A stretch of 64,000 nt of DNA from Platerodrilus igneus (lineage: Eukaryota; Arthropoda; Insecta; Coleoptera; Lycidae). The stretch is taken from the NCBI GenBank assembly GCA_036346225.1, contig JARFIW010001177.1, positions 962,501-1,026,500 on the forward strand. The letters are read 5' to 3'. Numbering within the stretch: the stretch's first letter is position 1; the number at the start of each line of letters is the position of its first letter. The position numbers and the translations under genes are program-made. This document shows positions 25,360 to 36,851 of this stretch, piece by piece. Under the pieces are notes generated by a model. That model made no database searches. It worked only from the letters and a program-made list of their open reading frames with translations, and was not told the DNA's origin.

Positions 25360-25375
25360 TGGCGCTGGCAACGTG
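25360..25375 (+). other. Putative Gypsy-2 primer binding site
   Basis: TGGCGCTGGCAACGTG lies one base after the LTR end GTTACA. It resembles the Lys-type PBS at 3235-3249 (TGGCG...AACGTGG) with changes in the middle. Confidence 0.4.
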
Positions 25376-25383
25376 TAAGGCTT

Positions 25384-25500
25384 CGAAATTTGTTTGCTTA
25401 AAATTTATTTTGCATCAAAATTTGTTTGTTTAAATTTGCTATTAGTTTCAAAATTTGTTTGTTTAAATTTGCTAATGTTCTTGAAATTTGTTTTGGCATA
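25384..25500 (+). repeat. Short tandem repeats in Gypsy-2 leader
   Basis: Three to four units of AAATTTGTTTGTTTAAATTTG with small changes, between the PBS and gag. Confidence 0.65.
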
Positions 25501-25748
25501 AGTTTAGTTGAGACGTTGACCGTCCTTCAGTTAATTAATTACCTTAGTCAAATTTATTTTTAACTTTAATTCTGTTTTAACCCAATAAAGATTTTTTTTG
25601 ATATTGTTTTGGCAAAAATTTATTTTTACCAAATACACCTTTTGATTTTGACCTTAAGTTGCCCGAATTTGTTTTGACAATTTTCGTAAGACTCAAATCA
25701 TTTAGATTTATCAATTTGATTTCATTAAAATATTAGACTATTGCAATC

Positions 25749-27110
25749 ATGTCGGAAAAATTCCAAATTGTTTGTCTACTTAAAGAGGAGCTGGAGTATG
25801 AACTGAAAATCAGAGGAATAGTGAGTGAGAGGCCAGTTTTGGAGAAAAGAAAAATTTTAGGAAGACTGTTAGCTAAAGAAGTCGATAAGCCTGGTTGCCT
25901 GATTGACCTTTCGAGTTATGAAGTAGATTTTGCAACGGAATGTAAAGAGATTTCTGTTTCAGTTGAGTCAGTTCGAAATGTTTTGTCCGAATTTGAAGGT
26001 GATTCGTCAGATTCAATTTTTAGGAGAGCTTGTTCACGGTTGATCCACCTTTCTGGTCGAGTTAAGCGTATGAAAATTCCTTCAATAAATTCCGAGGAAG
26101 CAATTAAGTTCAGAAATAAGACCGTAGCAACTATACTAACCCTAGAAGCTGAGTTATATGATAAAATCAATAAGAGTACAGAGTCTACTAATTTTTATCG
26201 GTCTGTTGTAGTATCTCCTTCAGTTGCTAGTGCGCCTACCCATTCTATTTCGTATGTAACACCTTCTTTACCTATAGGTTCATGGCCCGTAAAATTCTCA
26301 GGAGACCCTAAACAACTATATTCATTTTTAGATAGTCAGCTAATTAGCACAATCTCGTAAGGTACCCGAAGCTAATTTATTTGGATCCGCATGTGAACTT
26401 TTTGTGGGAAATGCTTTGATTTGGTTTAGAACTGTAAAAAATTCGTTAAGAGATTGGAATTCATTATTAGAACGTTTAAAGGAAGATTTTCTACCCGGTT
26501 TTTCTGATGATGATATTTGGGAAAAAATTAAAAATCGTCGTCAAGGTAAAGATGAAAGTATTGTTTTATTTGTTGCGCATATGCAAACTTTATTTAGTAG
26601 ACTTACTAATGAGCCAGCAGAAGTCACTAAAGTTAAGATGATAAGAAAAAATTTGATTCTTGATTTTATTTCAGCATTGCGTTGTCGGACATTCAAGATG
26701 TATCTACCTTAGTAAGGTTGTGCAAAAAATTAGAAGAAGCTTCTTTGATGAAACTAAACTCAGTTTCTGCATCTTCTAGTAAGCCTAACAAGTCTTGTAG
26801 TTCTTCTAAGCATCCATTCGAGACTAAACATCCCGTGTTGACTGAAAAAGTTTATGCAGTTAAGAGTAGGGTTTATCAACATAAATTAGTTAATCCTCAA
26901 GCACCAGTAGCGGATAAGGGTACTTCGGAGTCTTCAGTTTTTAATTTGTTTAGTCCTGATAAGAGAAATAATTTTGCTTGTTGGAATTGCTCCCGTAATG
27001 GACATTAGTTTAAAGATTGTAGAGCAACCAAAAAGATTTTTTGTTTTGGATGTGGTCGAAAAGGTGTTAAAGCAACGTCGTGTCCACAATGTTCAAAAAA
27101 CTAGTAAGGC
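25749..27110 (+). pseudogene. Gypsy-2 gag (capsid and zinc knuckle), frameshifted
   Basis: Starts with ATG at 25749. Three frames follow each other: 25749-26360, 26404-26712 and 26682-27008, with breaks near 26343 and 26680. The capsid part shows PVKFSGDPKQLYSFL and a block LIWFRTVKNSLRDW that match Gypsy-1 gag in order. The knuckle CWNCSRNGH is cut by a TAG directly after its His; a second Cys-rich block (CFGCGRKG) follows. Functions are particle assembly and RNA binding. The elements are clear relatives, but too far apart to be the same family copy. Confidence 0.82.
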
Positions 27111-27679
27111 GGCAGGTGCATAGTGGTCGGCATTCTGTTCCGCGTGATAAGGCTACAGTTATGTTATGTAAACAAGAAAAATGTTTTTGCAAAGATGATT
27201 GGTCGAGATGGCTTACAGTTGTAAAAAATTTTTGTCAGAATTCTTCGAAGCCTAAGAATAATTCCTTGTTCATTGAAAAGCAGTGTGATAATCGACCTTA
27301 CATTATGGTGAAATTGCTTGATAGAGATATTACCGGTCTTCTAGATTCAGGATGCACTACCTCAGTGGTTGGATCCTTAGCTCTTTCGATAATTGAAAAA
27401 TTAGACTTAAAAATTTTTAGTTCAGCAAAAACAGGTATTACTATTGCTGATGGTTCAGTAAAGTCTGTTTTAGGTTCTGTTGATTTACCAATTTGTGTGG
27501 GTAATGATTGTCGTATTCTTAATGCATTGGTGGCCCCGTCCCTACCTCATGCCTTTATATTCGGTAGAGACTTTGCAAAATTATTTGCTGTAGTTGCCGA
27601 TTTTAAAAACAATAAATGGTTTATTCAGAATAACATTGAGAATAGTATTGTGTATTTAGGTTCATCTTCTACCCTTTGA
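27080..27679 (+). pseudogene. Gypsy-2 aspartic protease
   Basis: The active site reads LLDSGCTTSVVG at about codons 89-100; Cys replaces the more usual Ala/Thr after DSG. The second half shows APSLPHAFIFGRDF, the family's hydrophobic-G-(R/I)-D-F signature. The frame is open over the whole protease domain. The first 60 codons are probably not authentic, since the true coding sequence should come through from the gag zinc knuckle in another frame. The stop at 27679 overlaps the first bases of the pol frame. Confidence 0.78.
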
Positions 27680-29142
27680 ACACTAATGATTACTTGTTTG
27701 ATTTGCATGACCTTTCGGATGCTCAGTGTGTGCAAGCACAAGAGATTATAGATTCATTCAATGAAATTAGCAGTGATGATAGGTTGGGACGTACTAACCT
27801 GATCGAAATGGATATAGATACAGGTAATGCCAAGCTCTTTCATAAGAAACCATATGTAATGTCACCATATATGAGTAAGATATTAAATGATGAGTTGGAC
27901 GACATGCTTAGACTTAAAGTTATAGAACCGTGTACTAGTCCGTGGTCATCTCCAGTTTTGTTGGTTAAAAAAGCAGGTGGAGAACATCGTTTCTGTTTTG
28001 ATGGTAGAGCCTTGAACGACCTAACTGTTCACGATTCGTATCCCCTTGCGAATGTAGATAGAATTCTCAATATGTTGAGAGGTGTAAACTATATTTCGTC
28101 ACTTGATTTGAGAAAATCGTTTTGGCAAGTCCCTCTTAGTGAGTCATCTAAAGACAAGACTGCTTTTAGTATTATTTCGCGAGGACAATATAGATTTACA
28201 TGCATGCCATTTGGGTTGAAGAATGCTGCGTAGACTCAACAGCGATTAGTAGATGCGATTTTTGGTCCACGTTTTGAACCTCATGTATTTTGCTATTTGG
28301 ACTACATAATACTATGTTCGTCGTCATTTGAAGAACATCTGAAATTATTGTCGGAGGTTAAGCAACGTTTAGAAGAGGCTAACCTTACTATAAATATAGG
28401 AAAATGTGAATTCTTCAAAAAGTCACTTAAATTTTTGGGTTATATAGTAGGTTCAAATTCACTTCGTACAGACCCCGATAAAGTATCAGCTATGGTTAAC
28501 TTTCCTCGACCGAAAACCACGACGGAAGTTAAGAGGTTCATAGGAATGTGCAGTTGGTATCGTCGCTTTATAAAGGATTTTTCGTCATTAGTTTCGCCCA
28601 TTAATGATCTCGTTAAGAAAAAGAAAAAATGTCAAACTGTAAATTGGAGCTTGGAAGCAGAAAATTAGTTTGTGTTAATTAAACAAGCATTAGTTTCGGC
28701 ACCACTTCTTTCACAGCCAAATTATTCGGCACCCTTTATTGTCGAATGTGACGCCAGTAACACTGGGTTAGGTGCTGTTCTGATACAGAATATAAGAGGA
28801 AAAGAACGTGTAATTTCGTACGCAAGTAAAACCCTAAGCCGTACGGAGCGCAATTATTCCACCACAGAAAAAGAGTGTTTAGAAGTCATTTTTGCAATTG
28901 AAAAATTTCGTCCGTGGGTGGAAGGAGTTCGATTTACCGTTGTTACTGATCATTTTTCGTTACTTTGGTTGAGTAATCTTCAGAATCCCACTGGAAAACT
29001 TGCCAGATGGTCTGTTCGATTAAGGCAACATTCATTTGATTTAGTACACTAGAAAGGAAAATTTAATATAGTTCCAGATTGTCTTAGTCGTGCTGTTTCT
29101 ATAGAAAATCCAGAAATTAATTTAGTAGAGATCAAACTTGAT
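27676..29142 (+). pseudogene. Gypsy-2 reverse transcriptase and RNase H
   Basis: One continuous reading frame is interrupted by in-frame stops near 28231, 28666 and 29050. Visible motifs: HRFCFDGRALND, ISSLDLRKSFWQVPL (first catalytic Asp), MPFGLKNAA, then the active site as YLDY instead of YLDD. The connection (IGMCSWYRRFI) follows, then RNase H (ECDASNTGLGAVL, the TTEKECLEVIFAIEKF Glu helix, VVTDHFSLLWL). The Asp-to-Tyr change in YLDD alone would abolish polymerisation. Relative to Gypsy-1 the frame is far better kept: stops but hardly any frameshift. Confidence 0.9.
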
Positions 29143-29151
29143 AATGTAGAC

Positions 29152-30414
29152 TTGTGGTATGAATCTTTAAGAAAGAAAGTATTGTCGTCACCTAAAAGCT
29201 ACCCACAATGGAAAGTGGAATATGAGTTTATTTTTAAATTTATTCCTACCAAATTACCTCATTCGGCGAATATTGTAGAGTGGAAGCACTTAGTACCGAA
29301 ATCTCAGCGTAAAGATGTCATTAAATCATGTCATGACCCCCCTACAGCAGGACATTTTGGTTCTTTGAAAACTTTGTCTCGTGTCCAAGAATTGTATTAT
29401 TGGCCAAAGATGATTTTTGATGTACGTAAATTTTGTCGGAAATGTTTGATTTGTGGTGCTCAAAAACCACCAAATAAAGGTCCCCTTGGCATAGTGGGAA
29501 AGGAAAAAGAGGTTGGATTTCCATTCCAAACCATAGCTTTAGATTTGATGGGTCCGTTCCCTCGTTCCAAACGCGGACATAAATGGCTTTTAATTGTTGG
29601 TGACTGGTACTCGAAGTATTCGATTTTACAACCTTTGCGCAGTGCTAAGGCACATTTGATTGAAAAATTTTTAGAAGAAAAAGTGTTTCTTGTCTACGGC
29701 GTACCACAATTTGTTATTTGTGATAATGGTCCACAGTTGAGTGGACGTGTTTTTAAAGCTTTGTGTGCAAGGTACAAAATCCAAAAGATTTGGTACAACG
29801 CTGTTTATGCTCCTCAATGCAATTTTGTGGAAAGAATTAATAAGACAGTTGGTACTGCAATCCGTTCATACGTAGAAGAATATGATACATGGGATATTGA
29901 GATATCAAAAATTCAGTACACAGTTAATTCAGCGAAACACGAATCCACCAACTATTCTCAAAATTTTTTAGTCTTTGGTCGTCAGGTACCCTTAAGTGGA
30001 AAAGCTTATAGTAACAATTTTGAACCCGGTAAAGATGTAGATGTTGTTTCTAGTAGTAGACCTTCCTATGTTTTGGATCGTCAATCTTTGTTCGATATTT
30101 TTGGGAATGTCCGTGAAAATTTACATGTAGCTTATCAACGTTCGAGTAAACGCTACAATCTTAGAAGAAGAGACATTTCATTTCAAGTTGGAGAAAGAGT
30201 TTGGAGAACTAATAAGGTACTTTCGAGTGCTGGTGATAAATTCTCCGCTAAGTTAGCTCCAAAATTCATTTTGTGCAAAGTTCGTAAAAAACATTCCAAT
30301 TTAGTATATGAATTAGAAAATGAGGATGGAACAAAAGCCGGAAAATGGCATGTCAAGGACTTGAAACTCTTTGAAGCATCAGATCCAGATGAGAATGATG
30401 ATCTTGACGATTAG
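29152..30414 (+). CDS. Gypsy-2 integrase (open over full domain)
   Basis: A 420-codon open frame. The N-terminal HHCC finger is present (CHDPPTAGHFGSLKT, then CRKCLICG). The catalytic core has all three acidic residues: IALDLMGPFP, VICDNGPQLSG and NFVERINKTVG. The C-terminal module reads LAPKFILCKVRKK and ends GKWHVKDLK plus an acidic tail (DPDENDDLDD). It catalyses 3' processing and strand transfer of the cDNA. The rest of pol upstream is in the same phase but cut by stops, so this frame has no intact route of expression; the start given is only the first Met after the last stop. Confidence 0.85.
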   Translation: MWYESLRKKVLSSPKSYPQWKVEYEFIFKFIPTKLPHSANIVEWKHLVPKSQRKDVIKSCHDPPTAGHFGSLKTLSRVQELYYWPKMIFDVRKFCRKCLICGAQKPPNKGPLGIVGKEKEVGFPFQTIALDLMGPFPRSKRGHKWLLIVGDWYSKYSILQPLRSAKAHLIEKFLEEKVFLVYGVPQFVICDNGPQLSGRVFKALCARYKIQKIWYNAVYAPQCNFVERINKTVGTAIRSYVEEYDTWDIEISKIQYTVNSAKHESTNYSQNFLVFGRQVPLSGKAYSNNFEPGKDVDVVSSSRPSYVLDRQSLFDIFGNVRENLHVAYQRSSKRYNLRRRDISFQVGERVWRTNKVLSSAGDKFSAKLAPKFILCKVRKKHSNLVYELENEDGTKAGKWHVKDLKLFEASDPDENDDLDD

Positions 30415-31597
30415 TTCCAGTCTAGTCATTTTTTTGATTATAAGTAAAACAATCGTTGCTTGTTTCGTTTTGTTCTGATTTTTGATTTAGTATAGTTTTA
30501 ACTAATACTAAATGGAGACTGTCCTTTTGCAACTTATTTTGTTTGAAAATTTTGTTTGATGATTGATACATGTAGTCAAAATTTTGTGTAGTAGTTTCGT
30601 AGTGTACATTAATGTACATACTAGTTAAATTCGTCACGCGTTATTAGAAGATGTTATTAGAAAGTAGAAATAAGTAGACTATTTAAGTTGTTAGTCCTGA
30701 TTTCTACATATTTAGGTAGAGAGAATATTGGCTTATTCTTTCCCTTGTTTCGGACCTTTCTGTAATTTTTGTTTGATAAGGTCAGAGGTTTTCACGGTGA
30801 CCCTCACCATTTGATCTATCACTAATGGGTGGTGATGTTAGAAAATTAGTGATAGGATAATCAGTATGGTGTAAGAGATTTCAGCCCTGACTGGTTCGAT
30901 TTTGCATCCGATTTTTGTAAGTAACCTGTTGGATAGGTTATTTTAGTTTTGATTATCACTTTGTGATGATAATATTTTGCATCGGATTTTTGTAAGTGAC
31001 CTGTTGGTTAGGTTACTTTAATTTTGATTATCACCTTGAGATGATAATATTTTGAATTGTGATGCTGTTTTGATATAGTAGCGTTCCTTTTTTTTTGATT
31101 GATAGAGTTGCTTGAGTTCCAGGAAGTGGAGTTATTATGTTTGGGAAATTTAAATAATTTGTATTGTGTTTAGTTATAGTTGGTAGATACTAGCCTTGGT
31201 AGGAGTAAGAAAGTTCTTGCTCTAGTAAAAGGGTTCCATTAAATTTAAACTTAGATTAATTTTTTTGTCCCGTGGAGTGTTTGACTTTTTAATTTGACCT
31301 CTCTCAATTTCGACTTATACCGATTGTGACTCCCCGATTTTGTGTCCCTATGGACGTTTGGTACACGTAGTTACCGACACACTTAAATTTGTATATATTT
31401 GTCCCGCTCGTTTTCATAGTTTCGTAGTTATTCTGGATGTGGAATAAATTAGTAATTCTAATTCGGAAAGTATGATGTTTCGTAGATATTTGTAATGTCA
31501 GTTAGGAGTGTATGAAAGGCTAGTATAATAATAAAAAAAATCTTTTGTGTTGTTTTTACTTAAATTTCTCTTTGTTGTAAAAGATTTTTTTTCTTTT
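30415..31597 (+). other. Gypsy-2 3' non-coding region
   Basis: About 1.2 kb without a gene between integrase and the 3' LTR. It contains a 75-bp tandem duplication (next entry). Confidence 0.6.
30901..31053 (+). repeat. 75-bp tandem duplication with hairpins
   Basis: Two units starting TTTGCATC(C/G)GATTTTTGTAAGT. Each ends with a small hairpin of the form GATTATCAC...GTGATGATAATA. Confidence 0.7.
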
Positions 31598-31610
31598 AGG
31601 AAAGGGGTAG
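31598..31610 (+). other. Gypsy-2 polypurine tract
   Basis: AGGAAAGGGGTAG directly precedes the 3' LTR start TGTAACAATT. Confidence 0.75.
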
Positions 31611-33137
31611 TGTAACAATTGTATTTTCAATAACAATTATTTGCATATAATTTCGAAAATAATGCGCTAAGCGTGCATCGTTCCTTAGTAATCTAATTAT
31701 ATTCAGATATCTGTGTCGCATAAAGCTATTTGCAAGCACATCTCTGTTTGATTGTTTCGTGTCCCCCCCCTGACGGCGCGACCGCTCGGCCCTGGTTACG
31801 AGATAGTCGGTCACGGTCGATAGCTTTGTCAACATGTACTCCTGGCTAGAGGCCCTCAATTTTCGAATCCATTATCAATGGTGAAAATATCTTCGAATAA
31901 CGGTTGGTAAAGTATATATTATACAAACTTATGTAATTTGAGGTAATTTATTTAGCGCGACAATTTAGAAGACAACTTAGAATACAATTTAGAATACAAC
32001 TTAGGATGGGACAAATTAGAATTCAACTTTGAGAAAACGTCTACTATAAAATATAATGCGACAAGATGTGATTCGACATGTGGAACGCAATAAATATAAC
32101 TCGACAAGAATAATTGATTTAAACTTTGCCTAACAAGAAATTTGTCTAGGAAGGAATTATAGATGTTAATTTAGATGGAGTCGTTTCAAATTGCAAACGC
32201 TGTTATCTTTGCTTGAAGAACGGGGATCCCGTCTTGCTTTGTTGTGAGGCGAATATTGCAGTTTTGGTTTGTAATTAGCTATAAGATTTTTTTTGCATGT
32301 GTTTCAAAACTTAAAACACATTAACTTGCTTTTATGTTTAGTACACGTAAATTGTAAAAGTTTCAACTGATTGTTGAGCTGGTTTTACAAGCTGTAAAAC
32401 GAAATTTTGTTGAATTAGCGTTCTAGAAAAACATACTTTGTTCCATATGAACCGTCGATAAGTTCAACAGGTGTTTTCGACGCCATATTTTTCTACTTTG
32501 TACAGCTATCAGATGTTGCCTTAAAAGCAAATGCTTTGAGCAGCTGTAATGCAATTTAAATAAACATGCCTATTTTTGTGATCAGCTTTATCTACACTTA
32601 AATTATTATACGTAATTTTGAAAGCTCAAATTCTGATATTGTTAGGAGCTAATAATTTGTTATCTACCTGAAAAGATCTGCCCAGGTTAGAATTTAATTT
32701 ACTGTGTTATGCTTGCCAACCATTATTTCTTTAATTTGTACAAGTTCATGTTTAAAGTAAAGTTGCTTGATTAATAATAATGAAAGACAAAAAAGGAAAG
32801 TTAAAAATTTAATCTTGATGTTGTTGATGATGAAAATTTTTTTTGTTACAAGTTACAATATTTTAAAAGAGTTTCTTTAGTAAAAAATTAATTCAAAATT
32901 GAAAACTTTTTATTTTGATCAAGTGCGATCAAATCTAATTACATAAAGCTAAAACTTTTGTGAGTAATAAATTGATGCCAATATTATAATGGAGATTTTT
33001 TTTTATTATTTCTTTATATATTTTTGTAGGACACAAATGGTGTTCCACTTTTTTATTTATTTAACCATTACAATTTCTTACAGGAGCTGCATCTTATTTT
33101 GTTAAGACAGGTTTTTGTTAACGAAGGCGATTATTTT
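31611..33137 (+). repeat. Gypsy-2 3' LTR, truncated at its end
   Basis: Matches 23521 to about 25054 with few differences by eye. It then passes directly into a GGTGGGA array, so the terminal ~300 bp (including the GTTACA end) are missing. No target duplication can be scored because of this. Confidence 0.85.
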
Positions 33138-33330
33138 TTGGTGGGAGGTGGGAGGTGGGAGGTGGGAGGTGGGAGGTGGGAGGTGGGAGGTGGGAGGTGG
33201 GAGGTGGAAGGTGGAAAGTGGGATGTGGGATGTGGGAGGTGGGAGGTAGACGGTGAGAGGTGAGGGTAGCGGGTGGGAGGTAGCAAGTGTTGAAGCGGGA
33301 TGTAGAAAGTGAAAGGTGGAAAGCGTGACG
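33138..33330 (+). repeat. GGTGGGA minisatellite, right flank of Gypsy-2
   Basis: About ten near-perfect GGTGGGA units, then degenerate units (GGTGAGAGGTGAGG, TGTAGAAAGTG). Frames rich in Pro, Ser and His on the opposite strand are artefacts. Confidence 0.9.
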
Positions 33331-34058
33331 TGAGTACAAGGGTCGCCTCTGTGCCTCAATCCCTTTTCTCAACTACTATCCTGAAGCACGACTTCTTAGT
33401 TGTCTATTGGCTTCGAGCTTGTATTAGCTGCAATGCGTTTAATGATCCAGTAAACACAACAGGTTGCTGTCAATGTTTACGTTTCTGTTAGAACCATGAT
33501 ACGACGGCAAACGTCCTGGATTAGCGTATGCACTTAGCAATCACGGATTGCGCAGCAGAATTTTGTTGAAAATTCATACACTTTGTAGAACTGAAGTTAT
33601 TATGTAACTCAATATTTTTTAATATTTGCTTTTTCAAGAATCCTATTTTTTAAAACCTTCGCTCGTCAGGACCAAAATGTCTTGCACGGGTGGAATAAAT
33701 TTTGCGCTCCGCAACTTCTGACGATTGATACATACACACGACACCTCTGTAACAGTATTGACTTGTGCCTTAGCGGACGGTATCGTAATAATAGAAGTAC
33801 AAATACAATCAATGAAACCGTATGCTTAAAGACTTAACCATTTCTTAACCATTTCAGTATAAATGTGCGCGCACAAGTCCTACACTGCCGCACTCACAAT
33901 GACGATAGAACTATTATGCAATATACATCAAGGCGTTACAAATATAGCTAAGAACTAAGAGGCTGTGAAGGTTGTAGTATAATATTTGCAAAGTTACTTA
34001 TATAAATACTCGAAGTCTCTAATCATATACAACCACTCACACACACACACGCACGCAA

Positions 34059-34089
<31 letters not shown>

Positions 34090-36195
34090 CCACACACACA
34101 CACACACACATACACACACACACGCACACGCACGCACACACACACACACACACACACACCTAAACATTAAATTTGATTTATTTCTTAAAATGGTTAAGCA
34201 ACTATTAAACATTTCTCTAAAGCAGCAGGACTTTCACAATATCTTCCAAGCAGCCTAAACGTCCAAAGGTGGATTTCAAATTTAAAGTATTACAGTAATG
34301 CTATGTTTAATCCTGTACCGTCAAGTTAAAATTATTTATAAGCCTTTCAAGCAAAACGGTTTCCGAACACGGTAGAAAAACTTTTATATTAAATCCTAGC
34401 TTTGCATGTAAAGTGTTGGAAATGGTAAGTGGTGTAAACTAGAGTGCGAAAGTGATACCAAATACAAAGCAAATAACGCATATTTAAAAAAGTCCAGCTT
34501 CTGCCGAGTTTTGTGAGGTATTACGTTTATTCTCAGATTAAAACTTCACAATATTTAAAAGTGCTAACACATACGAAATTAATTTAAACGGGATGCCATA
34601 TACGTGCTCTTTAAATTATTACTTAATGTATAAGTTTCTTTTACAACTTATAATTCAAATTCTGTCCAAGCATTTTTGTAGCTTCTATTTGGTTCATATA
34701 ATGATGATTTCTCACTAGAGTAAATTGTGTAGATGTCGTTGAGGGATTGAGATTATGTTTATTAGGAAACATATTTTGTCAGCACTATCCAAAATGGTTT
34801 AATTCATGTGTGCTAATTTCGTGTAATTTTTTCTACTCATACCCTAGAATTTATCATATTAGATAGCGACCCTTAAGACAGACTGCTATATACAATGCAG
34901 CGCCGTGTAACTTAAAAAGTCAATTAGTTATGGAATTATCTGTATTAGTTTTAAAGTGCAGCGTATTAGTATTTTACGTAAAATATTAAAATGTCCTACT
35001 CTCATTTAAAAATGATCCGCTAATTGCACAGGCAATAACTTAATTCCAGAATAATTAGGTACCACAATCAGTAATTGTGTAATTTGCGGAACGACCCGCT
35101 GGGGAACTCTGCGTCCCTTGGGTTGCTACCCGTCTTGAAAGCATTTGTTTCTCTGACCGATACACTTATGTGAAGGAGTGTTCCATCCATCATGTGCCTA
35201 GGTATATATACCGAGTGTAAACTTAGGCAGCGGAACATAGGAAATAACGTTGTAAATCACTTATTTGCAATTTATGTACGCCAGCTTTATCTACAAGGAC
35301 GATAATTGTATCTACAGAAAGATGACTATCTCTGAGTCTCCTAATATCCATACACTTCTTAAGTGCCAACTTTCTTAAATATGGAAAAATAATCTAAACT
35401 TCTGCTTTTTTATCTTTGCATTCTATAACGGCATTAGTATTTCCCAATTTTTGAAGATGTTATTAGGATAATTTCCACCAAAGTTAAACACATTCAATCG
35501 TACACCCGTTGAGAGGTGTGTACCAAATCTTAAACTGCTAGCGCACATAAGACCGGACAAGTAGGCCTCCAAGGAAGTTCCAAGTCAAGTTAAAAGAAAG
35601 TGTTTAGTACGTGAATATTTATTAACAATTACGTCTGTCTTTTCAGTTTAAACAATTGCTATTTAATTACTTAAAGTTATAAATTAAAACACTTAAATCT
35701 GTGCTATTTTGATATAGCATTAAAAATGTGGAGTTCTGTTATCAAACAACACTCCCTTTCTGCAATACTTACCTTGTGTTTATCAAAGTTACTTTCAACC
35801 ATGAATCCTAAATGTCTGGTCCGCTGATTTTTTCACCTTGCTTTATATAAATTATTAATCAATTTTTGGTACGTTATTATGATTTCAATGTGGGAAATTG
35901 GGCAGCTCATCTTATGCGCCTTAATAATTCCACAAAGTTGGTTGTATGTATTTTCTTATCTAGATATCTAGATACTAGAAACGTTGAAGTAAATTTGTTG
36001 AGAAAGCTAGAACCGGTTTCCCATTGGTTAATCGTAGTGTCGCTTGTTAAGGAATGATATAATACATGTTGATGGCTGGAACAGATGATGTATTTATCTA
36101 TTTTGGCAGGGCTATATCGGGATTAATTTCTTGTAAGAACTGAACTAATTTGGACTGGTGCACTTCTTATTCTTTTAGTGTTGACATATGAAATA
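33331..36195. other. Non-coding region with a (CA)n/(GCAC)n tract
   Basis: No gene is supported. A microsatellite of ACACAC and GCAC units spans about 34038-34160; His-Thr and Cys-Val frames across it are artefacts. Confidence 0.5.
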
Positions 36196-36207
36196 TATAT
36201 ATATATT

Positions 36208-36239
<32 letters not shown>

Positions 36240-36252
36240 ACTACACACACGC

Positions 36253-36290
<38 letters not shown>
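36196..36290. repeat. (TA)n/(CA)n microsatellite at the mariner insertion site
   Basis: TA-rich tract ending at the first base of the mariner terminus ACAGGGTGTCCC. It would supply the TA target. Confidence 0.85.
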
Positions 36291-36291
<1 letters not shown>

Positions 36292-36851
36292 CAGGGTGTC
36301 CCATAAATCATGGTCTAAATTGAAGGGTTTGATAGCTGAGATTAATACCTATTCAAATAACTATATATGTTGTTATCCAATTGTTGATGGTTTCAAAGTT
36401 ATAACAACTTTTGCGTTTTGTGTCAAAATCGTGCAGAACTTCAAATATTAATTTTCAATAAAAAAAATACTAACCTTTTGAAGGTAATTCGTTTTCTGTT
36501 GTATGCGTAAATGTTGCGTGTTTAATAAATGAGGACTTCCTCAAACATTTACTTATTATCGAAAGACAAAATTATAATTTTTCCATAATTTTGGTTCTTT
36601 GAAAAATTGGGCGTGCTTTTCAAACTGAAATTACTTAAAAAAAGTATTACCACCAAAAAGTGCACACCTAGCCAAAAAACTTCATTAATCTATGCACTTT
36701 GTTTAAAGGTATAACTGGTAGGTCTAAGATTAAATGCATAGAAAATTTTTGGGAAATATGTAAGTACAATCTCAAGAACCACTTTTATTAAAGAATTCGT
36801 AAGAAATAGCCAACTTATAATTTTCGCAAAATATGAACTCAAAATAATCAA

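Noticed and set aside
33102..33372. Pro/Ser/His-rich repeat protein on the minus strand
   Set aside because: Translation of the GGTGGGA minisatellite.
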